Shown piece after piece: positions 44,168 through 53,598 of a DNA stretch of 64,000 nt. The translations under genes and the position numbers were made by a program. Positions within the stretch are counted from its first letter, which is position 1. Every line of letters starts with the position of its first letter. The stretch comes from Kineothrix sp. MSJ-39 (GTDB taxonomy: Bacteria > Bacillota > Clostridia > Lachnospirales > Lachnospiraceae), in contig NZ_JAHLPN010000004.1 of the NCBI RefSeq assembly GCF_018917935.1, positions 62,001-126,000 of the forward strand, read 5' to 3'. The notes beneath the pieces are model-generated. The model did not search any database. It was not told the DNA's origin and saw only the letters and a program-made list of their open reading frames with translations.

Positions 44168-44491
44168 TCAAATCGAACAGTCAAAATGAGAAATACTGTT
44201 CTTTCCCTTAATGACTCTTCCTTCCGGTGGAATCTCGTTTTTCTTTCTTCTGCGTCCACCATCTCCGAAATATTCATTCTTCCCTTTTTCACTCGCATCC
44301 TGACGTCTCTGTCTTGTATCCGTTTCTTCCGAACGTCTGACCTGACCTGCCTGCTTTTTTTCTGCCTTTTCCATCTGATTCTGAAAGGCTGCCTGCTCGG
44401 TCATCGGTCTGATATCTTCATTCTGCTTGATCGCAGAAATATCCTGTGCACGTCCTACCATCATATTCAGTTCGATCGGTCCCAGTGCCAT
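44168..44491 (-). CDS. Small basic protein of the flagellar operon, unknown function
   Basis: A 107-residue hydrophilic protein starting MALGPIELNMMVGRAQDIS, rich in Glu, Lys, Arg and Gln in the middle, with no membrane segment. I do not recognise a domain. It is 13 bases after fapA and 28 before the DUF6115-like gene, so it belongs to the operon. Its fixed position suggests a role near FapA, but nothing in the sequence shows what it does. Confidence 0.75.
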   Translation of the reverse strand: MALGPIELNMMVGRAQDISAIKQNEDIRPMTEQAAFQNQMEKAEKKQAGQVRRSEETDTRQRRQDASEKGKNEYFGDGGRRRKKNEIPPEGRVIKGKNSISHFDCSI

Positions 44492-44504
44492 AACGATTCC
44501 TCCT

Positions 44505-46097
44505 TTACAGTGCGGTGTACTTCACTTCACCGCCGATCAGGGCAAAACGGCAAAACTGTACTTTGCTCTTTAACGTCATGGAATCATCCCCGATCACAAC
44601 CTTTGTCCCCGGATATGCAGTATCCCGCACGCAGACACAGGCCTCTGTCTTCTGTCCCAGCAAAACTTCCAGTTCATCAAATTCCGCATTGTCTTCCGCC
44701 AGCTGTTTTTCCATCTGCTGACTGGCAGCAAGCAATGTCTGTACATATTTCATCTGCTCCGGCGAAAGTTTAGCACCACTTTTGATTTTTGCCGCTGCAC
44801 CTGTCAGAGTTGTCTTTACCGTTGTATATTTTTTCTGTAATTCTACAAGTTCTTTCTGCAGCACCACATATCTTGCCTTCTGCTCCGGATTGACACCAAC
44901 CTCTACCACTGTGTCCGCTCCAAGCTCTGATCCAAGCGTTTTACAGGATATCTTGACGGTTGCCCGTACAATGCCGCCTGCAATAAATCCTTTTCTGCCA
45001 TCTACGGTTACCTCTGTTTTTGCACTTACCTTACTGTGCATCAGAGAATCCGCTTCTACATAAGTTCCGGCTTCGATCACCGCATTTTCCACAAATTTGG
45101 CAACTACTCTGCCACCTGCCAGAAGCTTGCCGCGTCCCATACCGTTCATCCCGCGCTCAATGATAATATCACCGCCCGCCTGGATTGTGGCACCTTCCAC
45201 CACGCCTTTGACCTGTACGTTTTCCGCTGCGGTCACGGAAAAACCTGCCTGTACGTTGCCGTTTACGATCACACTGCCCTCAGAAGTAATATTTCCGGTA
45301 GCAGGGCCAACATTCTCCACTTCATAAATATTGGAAACAAACACCTGATCACCTGACAGGACTACGTGCCCGTTGATATCGGAATATAACTCCAGTCTGT
45401 CTTCCGATATCGTTATATTTCTGCCAAAACGGAGTGTCAGATGTTTGACATCCCGCGGTCTGATCCGCTCTCCCAGCACATTGCAGCCTTCCTCCCCTTT
45501 ATCCTCGGGATGAAGTCTTGCCAGAAGATCTCCCTTTTTGCAGTGATTCATTGTATTCAGATTAAAAAAATCAACCGAGCCGTCTTCCCGTCTCGTCGGC
45601 TTTGCCTGTAGATCTGTTTCAAAGAAATACTCGATCCACGCATTCTCGCCGTGTCTCGGTTCTTTTCCCCTTGCTACCACAATATCCGTGCAGTAAGTTC
45701 TGTCTTTGAGGAATGCATCGATTGCTGCTTCATCAATTCCAAATCTGACCTGCCTTGCATAAAGATCCTTTAAGATCTCATCCTTTGTCATCAGGCTGCC
45801 AGCACTGCTTGGTGCGATAAACCGCGCTGTCACAGTCATTTTATCCTCTGACATGCGGAAAAAACACATTTCGTTTTCCTGATAAGAACGCATGCCACAG
45901 AGCGGGATCTGTACAGGCTTATCTTTCAGCCTTCCGATTGTCTGATAGATCAGTTTGATGTCATAATCCGAAATTCCTTTCAGCTGCAGATACGCCGCAA
46001 TCTCGTCAATACTGAGCGGACTGCCTCCGTTTGTCTGCGGGATCAGTTCGATTGCTGTTCCTGTCTGTGATATGATCAATCGAAAATATGCGTTCAT
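44505..46097 (-). CDS. fapA: FapA family protein (DUF342)
   Basis: A 530-residue protein. After an N-terminal region comes the FapA domain with beta-helix-like glycine repeats (GNITSEGSVIVNGNVQAGF, VEGATIQAGGDIIIERGMNG). A coiled coil follows (residues about 410-480, ELVELQKKYTTVKTTLTGA). FapA proteins are linked to flagellar or polar assembly in several bacteria, but the mechanism is unclear. The gene directly follows fliA (21 bases), a common Clostridia order. Confidence 0.9.
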   Translation of the reverse strand: MNAYFRLIISQTGTAIELIPQTNGGSPLSIDEIAAYLQLKGISDYDIKLIYQTIGRLKDKPVQIPLCGMRSYQENEMCFFRMSEDKMTVTARFIAPSSAGSLMTKDEILKDLYARQVRFGIDEAAIDAFLKDRTYCTDIVVARGKEPRHGENAWIEYFFETDLQAKPTRREDGSVDFFNLNTMNHCKKGDLLARLHPEDKGEEGCNVLGERIRPRDVKHLTLRFGRNITISEDRLELYSDINGHVVLSGDQVFVSNIYEVENVGPATGNITSEGSVIVNGNVQAGFSVTAAENVQVKGVVEGATIQAGGDIIIERGMNGMGRGKLLAGGRVVAKFVENAVIEAGTYVEADSLMHSKVSAKTEVTVDGRKGFIAGGIVRATVKISCKTLGSELGADTVVEVGVNPEQKARYVVLQKELVELQKKYTTVKTTLTGAAAKIKSGAKLSPEQMKYVQTLLAASQQMEKQLAEDNAEFDELEVLLGQKTEACVCVRDTAYPGTKVVIGDDSMTLKSKVQFCRFALIGGEVKYTAL

Positions 46098-46118
46098 ATA
46101 AGCCCCCTTTCTCCCGGA

Positions 46119-46892
46119 CTACACGGTTTCATGCAAAATTCCCATATAATTTCCAAGCTTTTTCTTCATCTTGGAAAGTCCCTTCGTATGTAACTGGGAA
46201 ACACGCGATTCCGATACTTCCAATATATTGCTGATTTCTTTCAAAGTCAGATCTTCATAATAATAAAGAAGAATGACTTTCTTTTCTTTCTCTGTCAGAA
46301 GTTCCAGTGCATCTGCCAGCTTTGCTTTCAGCTCCTGCTGCTCTATCACGGATTCCGGCTGTGCAAAATGTCTGGAAACCTGTCTGCCGTCGCCTGAAAT
46401 ATCACTTCCCTGCTCCAGATATTCATTCAGGGAAACAATCCCCGTGATCTTCATACTGGATTGCCAGTCCGTATATTCTTCCTGCGTTATGCCCAGTCCC
46501 TGTGCAATCTCTTCATCAGTTGCTTCTCTGCCCTTTTCCAGTTCGACCTGACGCATCACACCTTCGATCTGTTTCTGTTTTTTTCGTATCGTACGGGGAA
46601 TCCAGTCCATTTTCCGGATCTGATCCAGAATTGCCCCCCTGATACGAAGACTCGCATACGTTTCAAATTTCACATCTTTTAAAGAATCGAATTTATCTAT
46701 TGCATCGATCAGTCCAAAGATCCCATAACTTACCAGTTCTTCATATTCCACATTGCTGCCAAGATACATATGAAGCCTGCCTGCTACCACCTTTACAAGT
46801 GGGGCATATTCCAGAATGATCTTCTCCCGGATGCCCGGATCCTTTGTTCTCGCATAATCCACCCAGAGACGCTTTCTTGCCGCTTCCTCCAT
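46119..46892 (-). CDS. fliA: Flagellar RNA polymerase sigma factor (sigma-28/FliA/SigD family)
   Basis: The 257-residue protein has region 2 (YEELVSYGIFGLIDAIDKFD, then KFETYASLRIRGAILDQIR), region 3 around RQVELEKGREATDEEIAQGL, and region 4 with LTEKEKKVILLYYYEDLTL. The segment DWIPRTIRKKQKQ is typical of sigma-28. It drives late flagellar genes such as flagellin and motility proteins outside this window. Its place inside the class-II operon links its level to hook-basal body expression, as for B. subtilis SigD. Confidence 0.95.
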   Translation of the reverse strand: MEEAARKRLWVDYARTKDPGIREKIILEYAPLVKVVAGRLHMYLGSNVEYEELVSYGIFGLIDAIDKFDSLKDVKFETYASLRIRGAILDQIRKMDWIPRTIRKKQKQIEGVMRQVELEKGREATDEEIAQGLGITQEEYTDWQSSMKITGIVSLNEYLEQGSDISGDGRQVSRHFAQPESVIEQQELKAKLADALELLTEKEKKVILLYYYEDLTLKEISNILEVSESRVSQLHTKGLSKMKKKLGNYMGILHETV

Positions 46893-46908
46893 AGATTACC
46901 CTCCTTGG

Positions 46909-47196
46909 CTACTGTTTCTCAATCACAGCGCCATCCTCACTTTGCTGTTTTTCTTCCTGCTGTCCTGTCTCCTGTGCAGCTGCATCCTCCTGCTGCTGTG
47001 CTTCCTTCTTCTCCTGCTGCATGCCAAATTTGTCAAGCATCAGCCTGATCACACAGCCAAGCACATAAAAAACTGCAAAAACAAGAAGAAGCACCCAGGA
47101 CATCGTATACAGATCATAATGCATCCAAAACATGACAATGCTTGCCACCAGTCCTGCTGTCAGCATAACAAGCGCTGGTATATTTCTGGTATTCAT
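46909..47196 (-). CDS. Small two-helix membrane protein, unknown function
   Basis: A 95-residue protein with two membrane helices (residues about 8-25 and 33-53), then a charged tail full of Gln and Glu (KKEAQQQEDAAAQETGQQEE). Its start overlaps the cheD stop by four bases and it ends 16 bases before fliA. No family is recognised, but the fixed operon position supports a real gene. A role at the flagellar membrane is a guess. Confidence 0.75.
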   Translation of the reverse strand: MNTRNIPALVMLTAGLVASIVMFWMHYDLYTMSWVLLLVFAVFYVLGCVIRLMLDKFGMQQEKKEAQQQEDAAAQETGQQEEKQQSEDGAVIEKQ

Positions 47197-47678
47197 ATTG
47201 TGTATGTTTCCTTTCCAACTGCCTTGATCTGAAATTCACCCGTTTCCGGGTAAAAAATAACGGTTCTACCGAAATTCTTTCCTGTATCTTCCGCCAGAAT
47301 CGGTATGTTCAGCTGTTTCAGCTTTGCTTTCGTTGCTTCCACATTTCTCTCACCCACGCGTACCATACTGGATTTGTTCTGGAATGCAAACATTTGTGCT
47401 CCACCGGCTATCTTTGCAACCAGCCTCGATCTGTTGCCACCCGCTGCCACAATCCGTCTGACCAGTTCCTCAATTCCCGTATCAGCGAATTTGGGGATGT
47501 TGGAATTGTCTTTGATCTGCGTACTGTCAGGCAGCATAATATGGGCAAGACCTCCAATACCTGTTACCGGATCCCGCAGTGCGATTCCTACACAGGATCC
47601 CAGTCCCAGAGTCGTAATGCCGTCCGGACTGATACAGATATTCAGATCTGCCATTCCCACTTTTATTATCTCACTCAT
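47193..47678 (-). CDS. cheD: Chemoreceptor glutamine deamidase CheD
   Basis: Deamidates receptor glutamines and, in B. subtilis, is held by CheC to tune adaptation. The 161-residue protein has the catalytic Cys29 in LGLGSCVGIAL and His46 in GLAHIMLPDS. It lies 24 bases after cheC, its partner, and overlaps the next small gene by four bases. Confidence 0.96.
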   Translation of the reverse strand: MSEIIKVGMADLNICISPDGITTLGLGSCVGIALRDPVTGIGGLAHIMLPDSTQIKDNSNIPKFADTGIEELVRRIVAAGGNRSRLVAKIAGGAQMFAFQNKSSMVRVGERNVEATKAKLKQLNIPILAEDTGKNFGRTVIFYPETGEFQIKAVGKETYTI

Positions 47679-47702
47679 TCCATTACCCTGTTACACTTTC
47701 TA

Positions 47703-48320
47703 CTAATTACATCCCAAAGATGCCATGATCTTATCATAAGATTCCAGATCAGGCACAAGAATAAAAAAGCCGTCCAGCAATTTATCATCCGTAAACTGTG
47801 TCTGGATCAACAGGATCCTGTCACCCAGTGCCCCAAATTCTATCGCCGGAACACTTAAGATCGCTCCCGCCATATCAATGCTCAGATCGGGAACCGATGG
47901 GATGATCTTCATATTAGTCAGCATGGATAAGGAATTCAGATACGCGCCCGTAATAATATTACCGATCTCTTTCAGTGCAGAAAGTTCCATTTCCGAAAAC
48001 TCCCCGCTGGCCGGTCCGGATACGCCCATCAGCTTATTCACAAGATCATGAGCCGCATCTTCCTTCAAAAGGAACATGATACTTCCGGTAATATCACCTT
48101 CCACCAGAAGGTAAACACCTGCCATGATCTGCTCCTCACCGCCCATCACCGCACCAACCTCCTGAAATTCCAGAAGTTTGACCTGCGGAACCTTCATATC
48201 CACCTTGCAGCCAAGCATCTGTGCCAATGCAGTCGTTGCATTACCGGCACCGATATTGCCCAGTTCTTTTAAGATGTCAAAATATTGCTGGGATACATGA
48301 TTTAAATCAAATTTACTCAT
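47703..48320 (-). CDS. cheC: CheY-P phosphatase CheC
   Basis: Removes phosphate from CheY-P and binds CheD. The 205-residue protein keeps both phosphatase motifs, E-x-x-N in ILKELGNIGAGNATTALAQ and again in LKEIGNIITGAYLNSLSML, so it should be active. The start at 48320 has a G-rich site (GGGGGGG); the open frame runs 23 codons further into cheW. Adjacent to cheD as usual. Confidence 0.95.
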   Translation of the reverse strand: MSKFDLNHVSQQYFDILKELGNIGAGNATTALAQMLGCKVDMKVPQVKLLEFQEVGAVMGGEEQIMAGVYLLVEGDITGSIMFLLKEDAAHDLVNKLMGVSGPASGEFSEMELSALKEIGNIITGAYLNSLSMLTNMKIIPSVPDLSIDMAGAILSVPAIEFGALGDRILLIQTQFTDDKLLDGFFILVPDLESYDKIMASLGCN

Positions 48321-48351
48321 ATATACCCCCCCTTTTCTAAATGTAATGCGT

Positions 48352-48810
48352 TTATTGTCCGTCTTTATCTGTAAATGTTGCATTGACATCCAGCAGGGAG
48401 ATCAGTCTGTCTCTGTCCTTACCGACTCCGTTGATAAAGTTTGCTTTTGTGTCCTTGGAATCATAAGCAACCTTTTCAATCTGGGAATGCTCCAGTGTTA
48501 CCACTTCTTCTACCGCATCCACTAAAACACCGATACTGTCTCCGCTTTCCAGTTTGATAATGATGATACGTGTTGCTTTTGTAATTTCATCATCGGCAAG
48601 TCCCATTTTCAGCCGCAGGCTGATGACCGGAATGATCTCACCGCGCAGGTTAATCACACCCTTTATGTAGCTCTGCACCTTTGGCACACGTGTAATACGC
48701 TGCATCCGGACAATATTATCTACATATTTGATATCGATACCGAACTGCTCATCTCCATAACGGACTACGATGAACTGTGTTGTCATATACTGCTCTTTTA
48801 ATTCGTCCAT
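48352..48810 (-). CDS. cheW: Chemotaxis coupling protein CheW
   Basis: Links receptors to CheA. The 152-residue protein is a single CheW SH3-like domain (FGIDIKYVDNIVRMQRITRV, then GVINLRGEIIPVISLRLKMG). A GGAGG site precedes the ATG, 11 bases after cheA. Confidence 0.96.
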   Translation of the reverse strand: MDELKEQYMTTQFIVVRYGDEQFGIDIKYVDNIVRMQRITRVPKVQSYIKGVINLRGEIIPVISLRLKMGLADDEITKATRIIIIKLESGDSIGVLVDAVEEVVTLEHSQIEKVAYDSKDTKANFINGVGKDRDRLISLLDVNATFTDKDGQ

Positions 48811-48821
48811 ACTGCCCCTCC

Positions 48822-50912
48822 TTATAATAATGCATTCGTATCAAGGATCAGAGCGATCTCGCCGTCACCTAAGATTGTTGCACCGCTGATGATCTTATTC
48901 TTATTGATATAATTACCGAGTGACTTGATAACGATCTCCTGCTGTCCCATCAGTTCGTCTACCACAAGACCTGCCAGCTTGTCACCCTTCTTGACAATGA
49001 TCACAAGCAGATTTTCATCCGGTTTCTTTGTGGATTCGTTATCCAGCACTTCGTTTAACCGGATCAGCGGAATGACCGTACCACGCAGGTTGATCACTTC
49101 TTTTGCCTGTACATATTTGATCTCTTCCGGTTCCACATCTTCGATCGTCTGGATGGAGCCAAGCGGGATTGCATATTTCTCACCGCCTACTTCTACCATC
49201 AGTGCCTGTATGATCGCCAGTGTCAGAGGAAGTCTGATAATAAAGGTACTTCCTTCTCCCAGCTTTGTTTTGACTTCAACTTCACCGCTCAGGGATTCGA
49301 TCTTTGATTTTACAACATCAAGACCGACGCCTCGACCTGATACATCGGATACTTTCTTTGCTGTAGAGAAGCTTGGTAAGAACAGAAGGCCGATGACATC
49401 TTTATCTGCCATATTCTCCGCCTGTTCCGGTGTGATCGTACCACGTTCGATTGCTTTCTGTTTCACTGCTTCCACATCGATTCCGTTACCGTCATCTCTT
49501 ACCTCAATAATAACATTATTACCATCCTGATAAGCATCCAGGAAAATAGAACCGATTTCCGGCTTTCCTCTCTCCTTACGGACTTCAGCGGATTCCAGAC
49601 CATGGTCTGCGGAGTTACGCAGCAGATGCATCAGCGGATCACCGATCTCATCTACCACCGTTCTGTCAAGCTCTGTCTCTTCACCGGACATGATGAGCTG
49701 CATCTTCTTATCCAGCTTCTTGGACAGATCACGGATCATCTTCGGGAATTTCTGTACAACAGTCTCAATCGGAACCATTCGTACCTTCATAACAGATTCA
49801 TGCAGGTTTGTTGTCACACTTTCCAGATATTCGATCTGCTCGTTAAATGTATTGTTTGTCAGGATACCTTCCTGTGAAGAAGTCGATACCAGAGAGTTTT
49901 TCGCAATGATCAGCTCGCTGACCAGGTTCATCAGGACATCCAGTTTTTCAATATCAACACGTACCGTTCTGTTGACGATCGGTTTGGAAATCGGCTTTTT
50001 ATCTGCTGCTTTTGCCGGTGCTGCAGGTACTGTCTGCTTCGGCTGTTCCTCTGCCTTTGGCTGTGCTTCCGCAGCTTTTGCAGGCTGCGTAGCTTCTTCC
50101 GGCTGTGCAAGCTCTACCTCTCCCACATATGCAGCTTCAATCTCAGATACATTGAGAACCGCCTTTTTTACAGCCTCTGCATCCGCATCTGTCAGGATGA
50201 TCACACTAAAATCGAAATCAAAACGTTCATCCTCGATATCCTGTGCACTTGGAACAGAAACGATCATATCACCCAGTTCCTCCAGTGCTTTATATACAAG
50301 AAATGCTCTGGCTGCTTTTAAAATGCAGGATTCCTGCACATAAACCGTTACACCAAGACATTTCTTTCCTTGTTTTTTTGCTTCTGTCATGACGCTGATC
50401 TCTGTATCTCCCAGCTTGATCTCTCGCCATTTTTCCTTGCCGGCGTCTGCCCCTGCTTCCTGCTTTGGTTCTTCCCTGGCAGGCTCCTTCTTTTCTTCTT
50501 TTGCAGGCTGCGGTGCGCCGTCTCCGCTGTTTTTAGCCAGATAATCATTCAGTGCCTTGATCAGGTGCTCATTGTCATTGGTGCCTTCATCACCTGTGTT
50601 CTGGATATTCTCCGTATACTCTTCGAGTGCATCCAGACACTGGAATAAAAGATCTACCATGGCACTGTCAACCTTGATCGTATTGTTGCGGACTTCCGAA
50701 AACACATTTTCCATGTCATGTGTCAGCGTCTGCATCCGCTTATATCCCATTGTACCTGCCATACCTTTCAGGGTATGCGCGGAACGGAATATTTCATTGA
50801 TGGTATCCATGTTGTCCGGTTCCTGCTCAAGGATCATAAACTGATCACTCAGGCTCTGTAAGTGTTCTTTTGTTTCGTCAAGAAAGATCTCCAGATATTG
50901 CGTTACATCCAT
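48822..50912 (-). CDS. cheA: Chemotaxis histidine kinase CheA
   Basis: Central kinase of chemotaxis. In the 696-residue protein: P1 Hpt with the phosphorylated His46 in FRSAHTLKGMAGTMGYKRM, a P2-like CheY-binding region, an Ala/Pro/Glu-rich linker (about 250-310), P3 dimerisation, the P4 kinase with NSADHGLE, DDGNGID and GRGVGLDVVK, and the C-terminal CheW-like P5 (INLRGTVIPLIRL). The start at 50912 is one base after the cheB stop. Confidence 0.97.
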   Translation of the reverse strand: MDVTQYLEIFLDETKEHLQSLSDQFMILEQEPDNMDTINEIFRSAHTLKGMAGTMGYKRMQTLTHDMENVFSEVRNNTIKVDSAMVDLLFQCLDALEEYTENIQNTGDEGTNDNEHLIKALNDYLAKNSGDGAPQPAKEEKKEPAREEPKQEAGADAGKEKWREIKLGDTEISVMTEAKKQGKKCLGVTVYVQESCILKAARAFLVYKALEELGDMIVSVPSAQDIEDERFDFDFSVIILTDADAEAVKKAVLNVSEIEAAYVGEVELAQPEEATQPAKAAEAQPKAEEQPKQTVPAAPAKAADKKPISKPIVNRTVRVDIEKLDVLMNLVSELIIAKNSLVSTSSQEGILTNNTFNEQIEYLESVTTNLHESVMKVRMVPIETVVQKFPKMIRDLSKKLDKKMQLIMSGEETELDRTVVDEIGDPLMHLLRNSADHGLESAEVRKERGKPEIGSIFLDAYQDGNNVIIEVRDDGNGIDVEAVKQKAIERGTITPEQAENMADKDVIGLLFLPSFSTAKKVSDVSGRGVGLDVVKSKIESLSGEVEVKTKLGEGSTFIIRLPLTLAIIQALMVEVGGEKYAIPLGSIQTIEDVEPEEIKYVQAKEVINLRGTVIPLIRLNEVLDNESTKKPDENLLVIIVKKGDKLAGLVVDELMGQQEIVIKSLGNYINKNKIISGATILGDGEIALILDTNALL

Positions 50913-50913
50913 A

Positions 50914-51972
50914 TCACTTTACCCCCACGCTTTTTATAATGGCATCTGCCACATTTTCTACTGGTTCAATTTGATCGGTTAAGCCGGACGCCACAATGCT
51001 GCGTGGCATTCCGTATACTGCACAGCTTTCCTTCTGCTGCGCAATCACATAAATCGGTTTCTTCTGATGCAGATTTCGTATGCCTGCGGTTCCATCCTGT
51101 CCCATACCGGTCAGTACCACGCAGACGACCCTCGAATACCCTGACTCTGCAAGGGATTCATACATAAAATTAGCACATGGCCGGACACCTTCCCGCGCCG
51201 GGCCGTCCTTCAGGATCAGGTAATGCTTTCCATCCCGCTGCCCGATCTCCATATGCTTGCCACCTCTTGCAATATAGGCGCAGCCCTTCCGGATCTCCAT
51301 ATTGTTTTCCGCTTCCATGACATGCAGCGGACTGCGTTCATCCAGACGCTGTGCAAGAGACTTTGTAAAGCCCTCAGGCATATGCTGTACGATCAGAACC
51401 GGTGCATCCAGATTTTCCGGTAACTTCGGTATGACCTCTGCGAGTGCTTTCGGTCCACCCGTGGAACAGGCTATCGCTACAACCGTCTTTCCATCCGGTG
51501 TAACCGTTTGTTTCTTTATCTGTTTACCACTATTTTCCCTGACCACAGGCTTTTTCGGCTGTGGTCTGCTCTGCACGGCAGAAGATAAAATTGCCAGGAA
51601 TCGTCTGACAAAGGTATCCTTTTTTGCCTCCAGAATGGAATCCGGCTTATGGATAAAATCCACTGCACCAAGCTCCAGTGCCTGTAAGGTGACCTCTGCA
51701 TCCTTTCTTGTTTCGGAGCTGAATATCACCACATGCTCCTGCAGCCCCAGACGGTTGATCTCTTTTAATACGCCGATCCCGTCCAGCTTTGGCATAATGA
51801 TGTCAAGAATGACTGCATCATATGCATTTTTCTGCATCAGAAGGATAGCCTCCTGTCCGTTTGCCGCCAGATCCTGCACACAAAACTGCTCATCCAAACT
51901 GATTATATCACACACTATTCTTCTCATGAGTGCAGAGTCATCTACAACCAGTATTTTTTTCTTTTTATCCAT
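50914..51972 (-). CDS. cheB: Chemotaxis methylesterase/glutaminase CheB
   Basis: Removes methyl groups from receptors. The 352-residue protein has a receiver domain (VVDDSALMRR; phosphorylated Asp57 in VILDIIMPKLDG) and a C-terminal methylesterase with Ser in ACSTGGPKAL, His in VQHMPEGFT and Asp in VLTGMGQDG. The start at 51972 overlaps the PilZ gene by eight bases; the open frame extends further up inside that gene. No cheR is seen in the window. Confidence 0.96.
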   Translation of the reverse strand: MDKKKKILVVDDSALMRRIVCDIISLDEQFCVQDLAANGQEAILLMQKNAYDAVILDIIMPKLDGIGVLKEINRLGLQEHVVIFSSETRKDAEVTLQALELGAVDFIHKPDSILEAKKDTFVRRFLAILSSAVQSRPQPKKPVVRENSGKQIKKQTVTPDGKTVVAIACSTGGPKALAEVIPKLPENLDAPVLIVQHMPEGFTKSLAQRLDERSPLHVMEAENNMEIRKGCAYIARGGKHMEIGQRDGKHYLILKDGPAREGVRPCANFMYESLAESGYSRVVCVVLTGMGQDGTAGIRNLHQKKPIYVIAQQKESCAVYGMPRSIVASGLTDQIEPVENVADAIIKSVGVK

Positions 51973-52684
51973 TTTTTCTCTGCCTGTTCTTTCGCTCTTC
52001 CTCAAAAATATAGCGAATGATCTCTTCCCGCTGCTGGTTATCAATATTGACATACTGTACTCTGTGTTCATATGTCCCTCTTCTGTTTTCCAGTTCTTTC
52101 ACAGAAAGGATCTTTCCCACGAGGTTATAGGTTTTCTTGATCTTTTCGCTGCTCAAATTATATGTCAGGTAGATCAATGTTCCGTTTTCATATTTATAAT
52201 CGGATACAAAACGGATTCCTCCGCCGCTGATATCCACCACCACGCTTTGTCTGAGCGGAAGTCCCGCCTGAATATACTGCTGGTTCTGTTCTATCGCAGA
52301 AAGCTCTTCCTCCACAAGCTCCCTGCTACTCATATTCAGGATACAGGAGAAACGATAAAACTCTCTTCTCTGGTGTTTACGCAGATTAGAGATTGTCTCA
52401 CATAGTAAAATGTAAGTATTGTCCTTTTTATAGCGGTCTGCAATTCTGACATAGCATTGATACAGTCCCTGTTTTGTATAAAAACAGACATCATACTCCC
52501 CATCTACAGGAAGCAGAATCAGCTTTGTCTGCTCCATTGGCATCAAAACCTCAAACTGATCGTCTGATAACACATCATAGATTCTGGATACATAACTTTT
52601 CTTATCTGAAGAGTTTCCCAATATACTCTTCTCCATCGACTGTAATTCGATTTTTTCTCCCGGTAAAATCAATTTTGTCAGCAT
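51965..52684 (-). CDS. Flagellar brake protein, PilZ domain (YcgR/MotI-like)
   Basis: A 239-residue protein with an N-terminal YcgR-type barrel and a C-terminal PilZ domain. The cyclic-di-GMP binding arginines are in QRREFYRF (residues near 104-111) and the second motif in DISGGGIRFVSD. On binding c-di-GMP such proteins slow or stop the flagellar motor. It lies between flhG and cheB, the place of the B. subtilis YcgR-type genes in Clostridia. Confidence 0.92.
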   Translation of the reverse strand: MLTKLILPGEKIELQSMEKSILGNSSDKKSYVSRIYDVLSDDQFEVLMPMEQTKLILLPVDGEYDVCFYTKQGLYQCYVRIADRYKKDNTYILLCETISNLRKHQRREFYRFSCILNMSSRELVEEELSAIEQNQQYIQAGLPLRQSVVVDISGGGIRFVSDYKYENGTLIYLTYNLSSEKIKKTYNLVGKILSVKELENRRGTYEHRVQYVNIDNQQREEIIRYIFEEERKNRQRKNG

Positions 52685-52699
52685 ATTATTCTCCTGTTT

Positions 52700-53584
52700 T
52701 TATTGCTGTGTAGTTCCGATAAAATGTGCAAAAAATGCAGCCATACCGCGTTTTTTTATCGCCGGCGTATCTTCTCCGGGATGCATCAGTTTTGTTGCGA
52801 TCCGCTCATATGCTTTGGCAGATTTTGCATTTTCGTTCTGTAAAGAGACAGGCATCTGCTGCATCACTGCCTTTTCAAGCTGTACATCCTGTGGAACCGT
52901 ACCCAGATAGGAAATCTCCATCTTCAGATATCTTGTCACAACCGTATTCAGCTTCTGATAAAGGATCTGCCCTTCCTCTATCTTTTCCATTTTATTAGCG
53001 ATCATCATGACTTTTGTCATTTCATTGGAAAAACGTGGGTGACGGCTAAGTGCTTTTAACAGGGAATAAGAATCTGTGATGGAAGTCGGCTCCGGTGTTG
53101 TCACCAGAAGTACCTCACTGCTTGCCACCAGAAATTCCAGTACCGCATCCGAAATGCCTGCTCCAGTATCCACGATGATCACATCCGCTATGGAATCCAG
53201 CTTTGCCAGATTCTGAATGATATAGGTCAGGTATTCTCTGTTCAGATTGGAAAGTCCCGCAATACCGGAACCGCCTGAAATAAAACCGATCCCGCCCGGT
53301 CCCCAGGTAATGATCTCCGTGATATCCTTTCCCTTATAGATCAGATCACTCAGATTAAACTGTGGCACTGCACCAAACATGATCTCGATATTTGCCAGTC
53401 CGAAATCCGCATCCAGAATTACGACCCTTTGTCCCAGCTTTTTCAGTTGGAGTGCAAGATTAATGCTCGTATTCGATTTTCCTACGCCGCCTTTCCCACT
53501 TGTAACCGTAATGACACGTGCAAGCGGACGGGGGCGTTCCTGATTCATTTTTATGATATTTCTAAGCTGTGATGCCTGATCCAA
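52700..53584 (-). CDS. flhG: FlhG (YlxH) MinD-like ATPase for flagellar number control
   Basis: The 294-residue protein has a deviant Walker A, SGKGGVGKSNTS (residues 29-40), switch I VVILDADFGLAN and switch II VIIVDTGAGIS, the features of the ParA/MinD family. The N-terminus DQASQLRNIIKMNQ resembles the helix that activates FlhF GTPase. FlhG and FlhF together set flagellar place and number. The C-terminal end may bind the membrane as in MinD. Confidence 0.95.
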   Translation of the reverse strand: MDQASQLRNIIKMNQERPRPLARVITVTSGKGGVGKSNTSINLALQLKKLGQRVVILDADFGLANIEIMFGAVPQFNLSDLIYKGKDITEIITWGPGGIGFISGGSGIAGLSNLNREYLTYIIQNLAKLDSIADVIIVDTGAGISDAVLEFLVASSEVLLVTTPEPTSITDSYSLLKALSRHPRFSNEMTKVMMIANKMEKIEEGQILYQKLNTVVTRYLKMEISYLGTVPQDVQLEKAVMQQMPVSLQNENAKSAKAYERIATKLMHPGEDTPAIKKRGMAAFFAHFIGTTQQ

Positions 53585-53598
53585 ACGATCGCCCTCCT

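Noticed and set aside
46119-46892. General stress sigma factor (SigB/SigF type)
   Set aside because: Operon context and the region 2/3 sequence fit sigma-28; no anti-sigma or anti-anti-sigma genes are adjacent.
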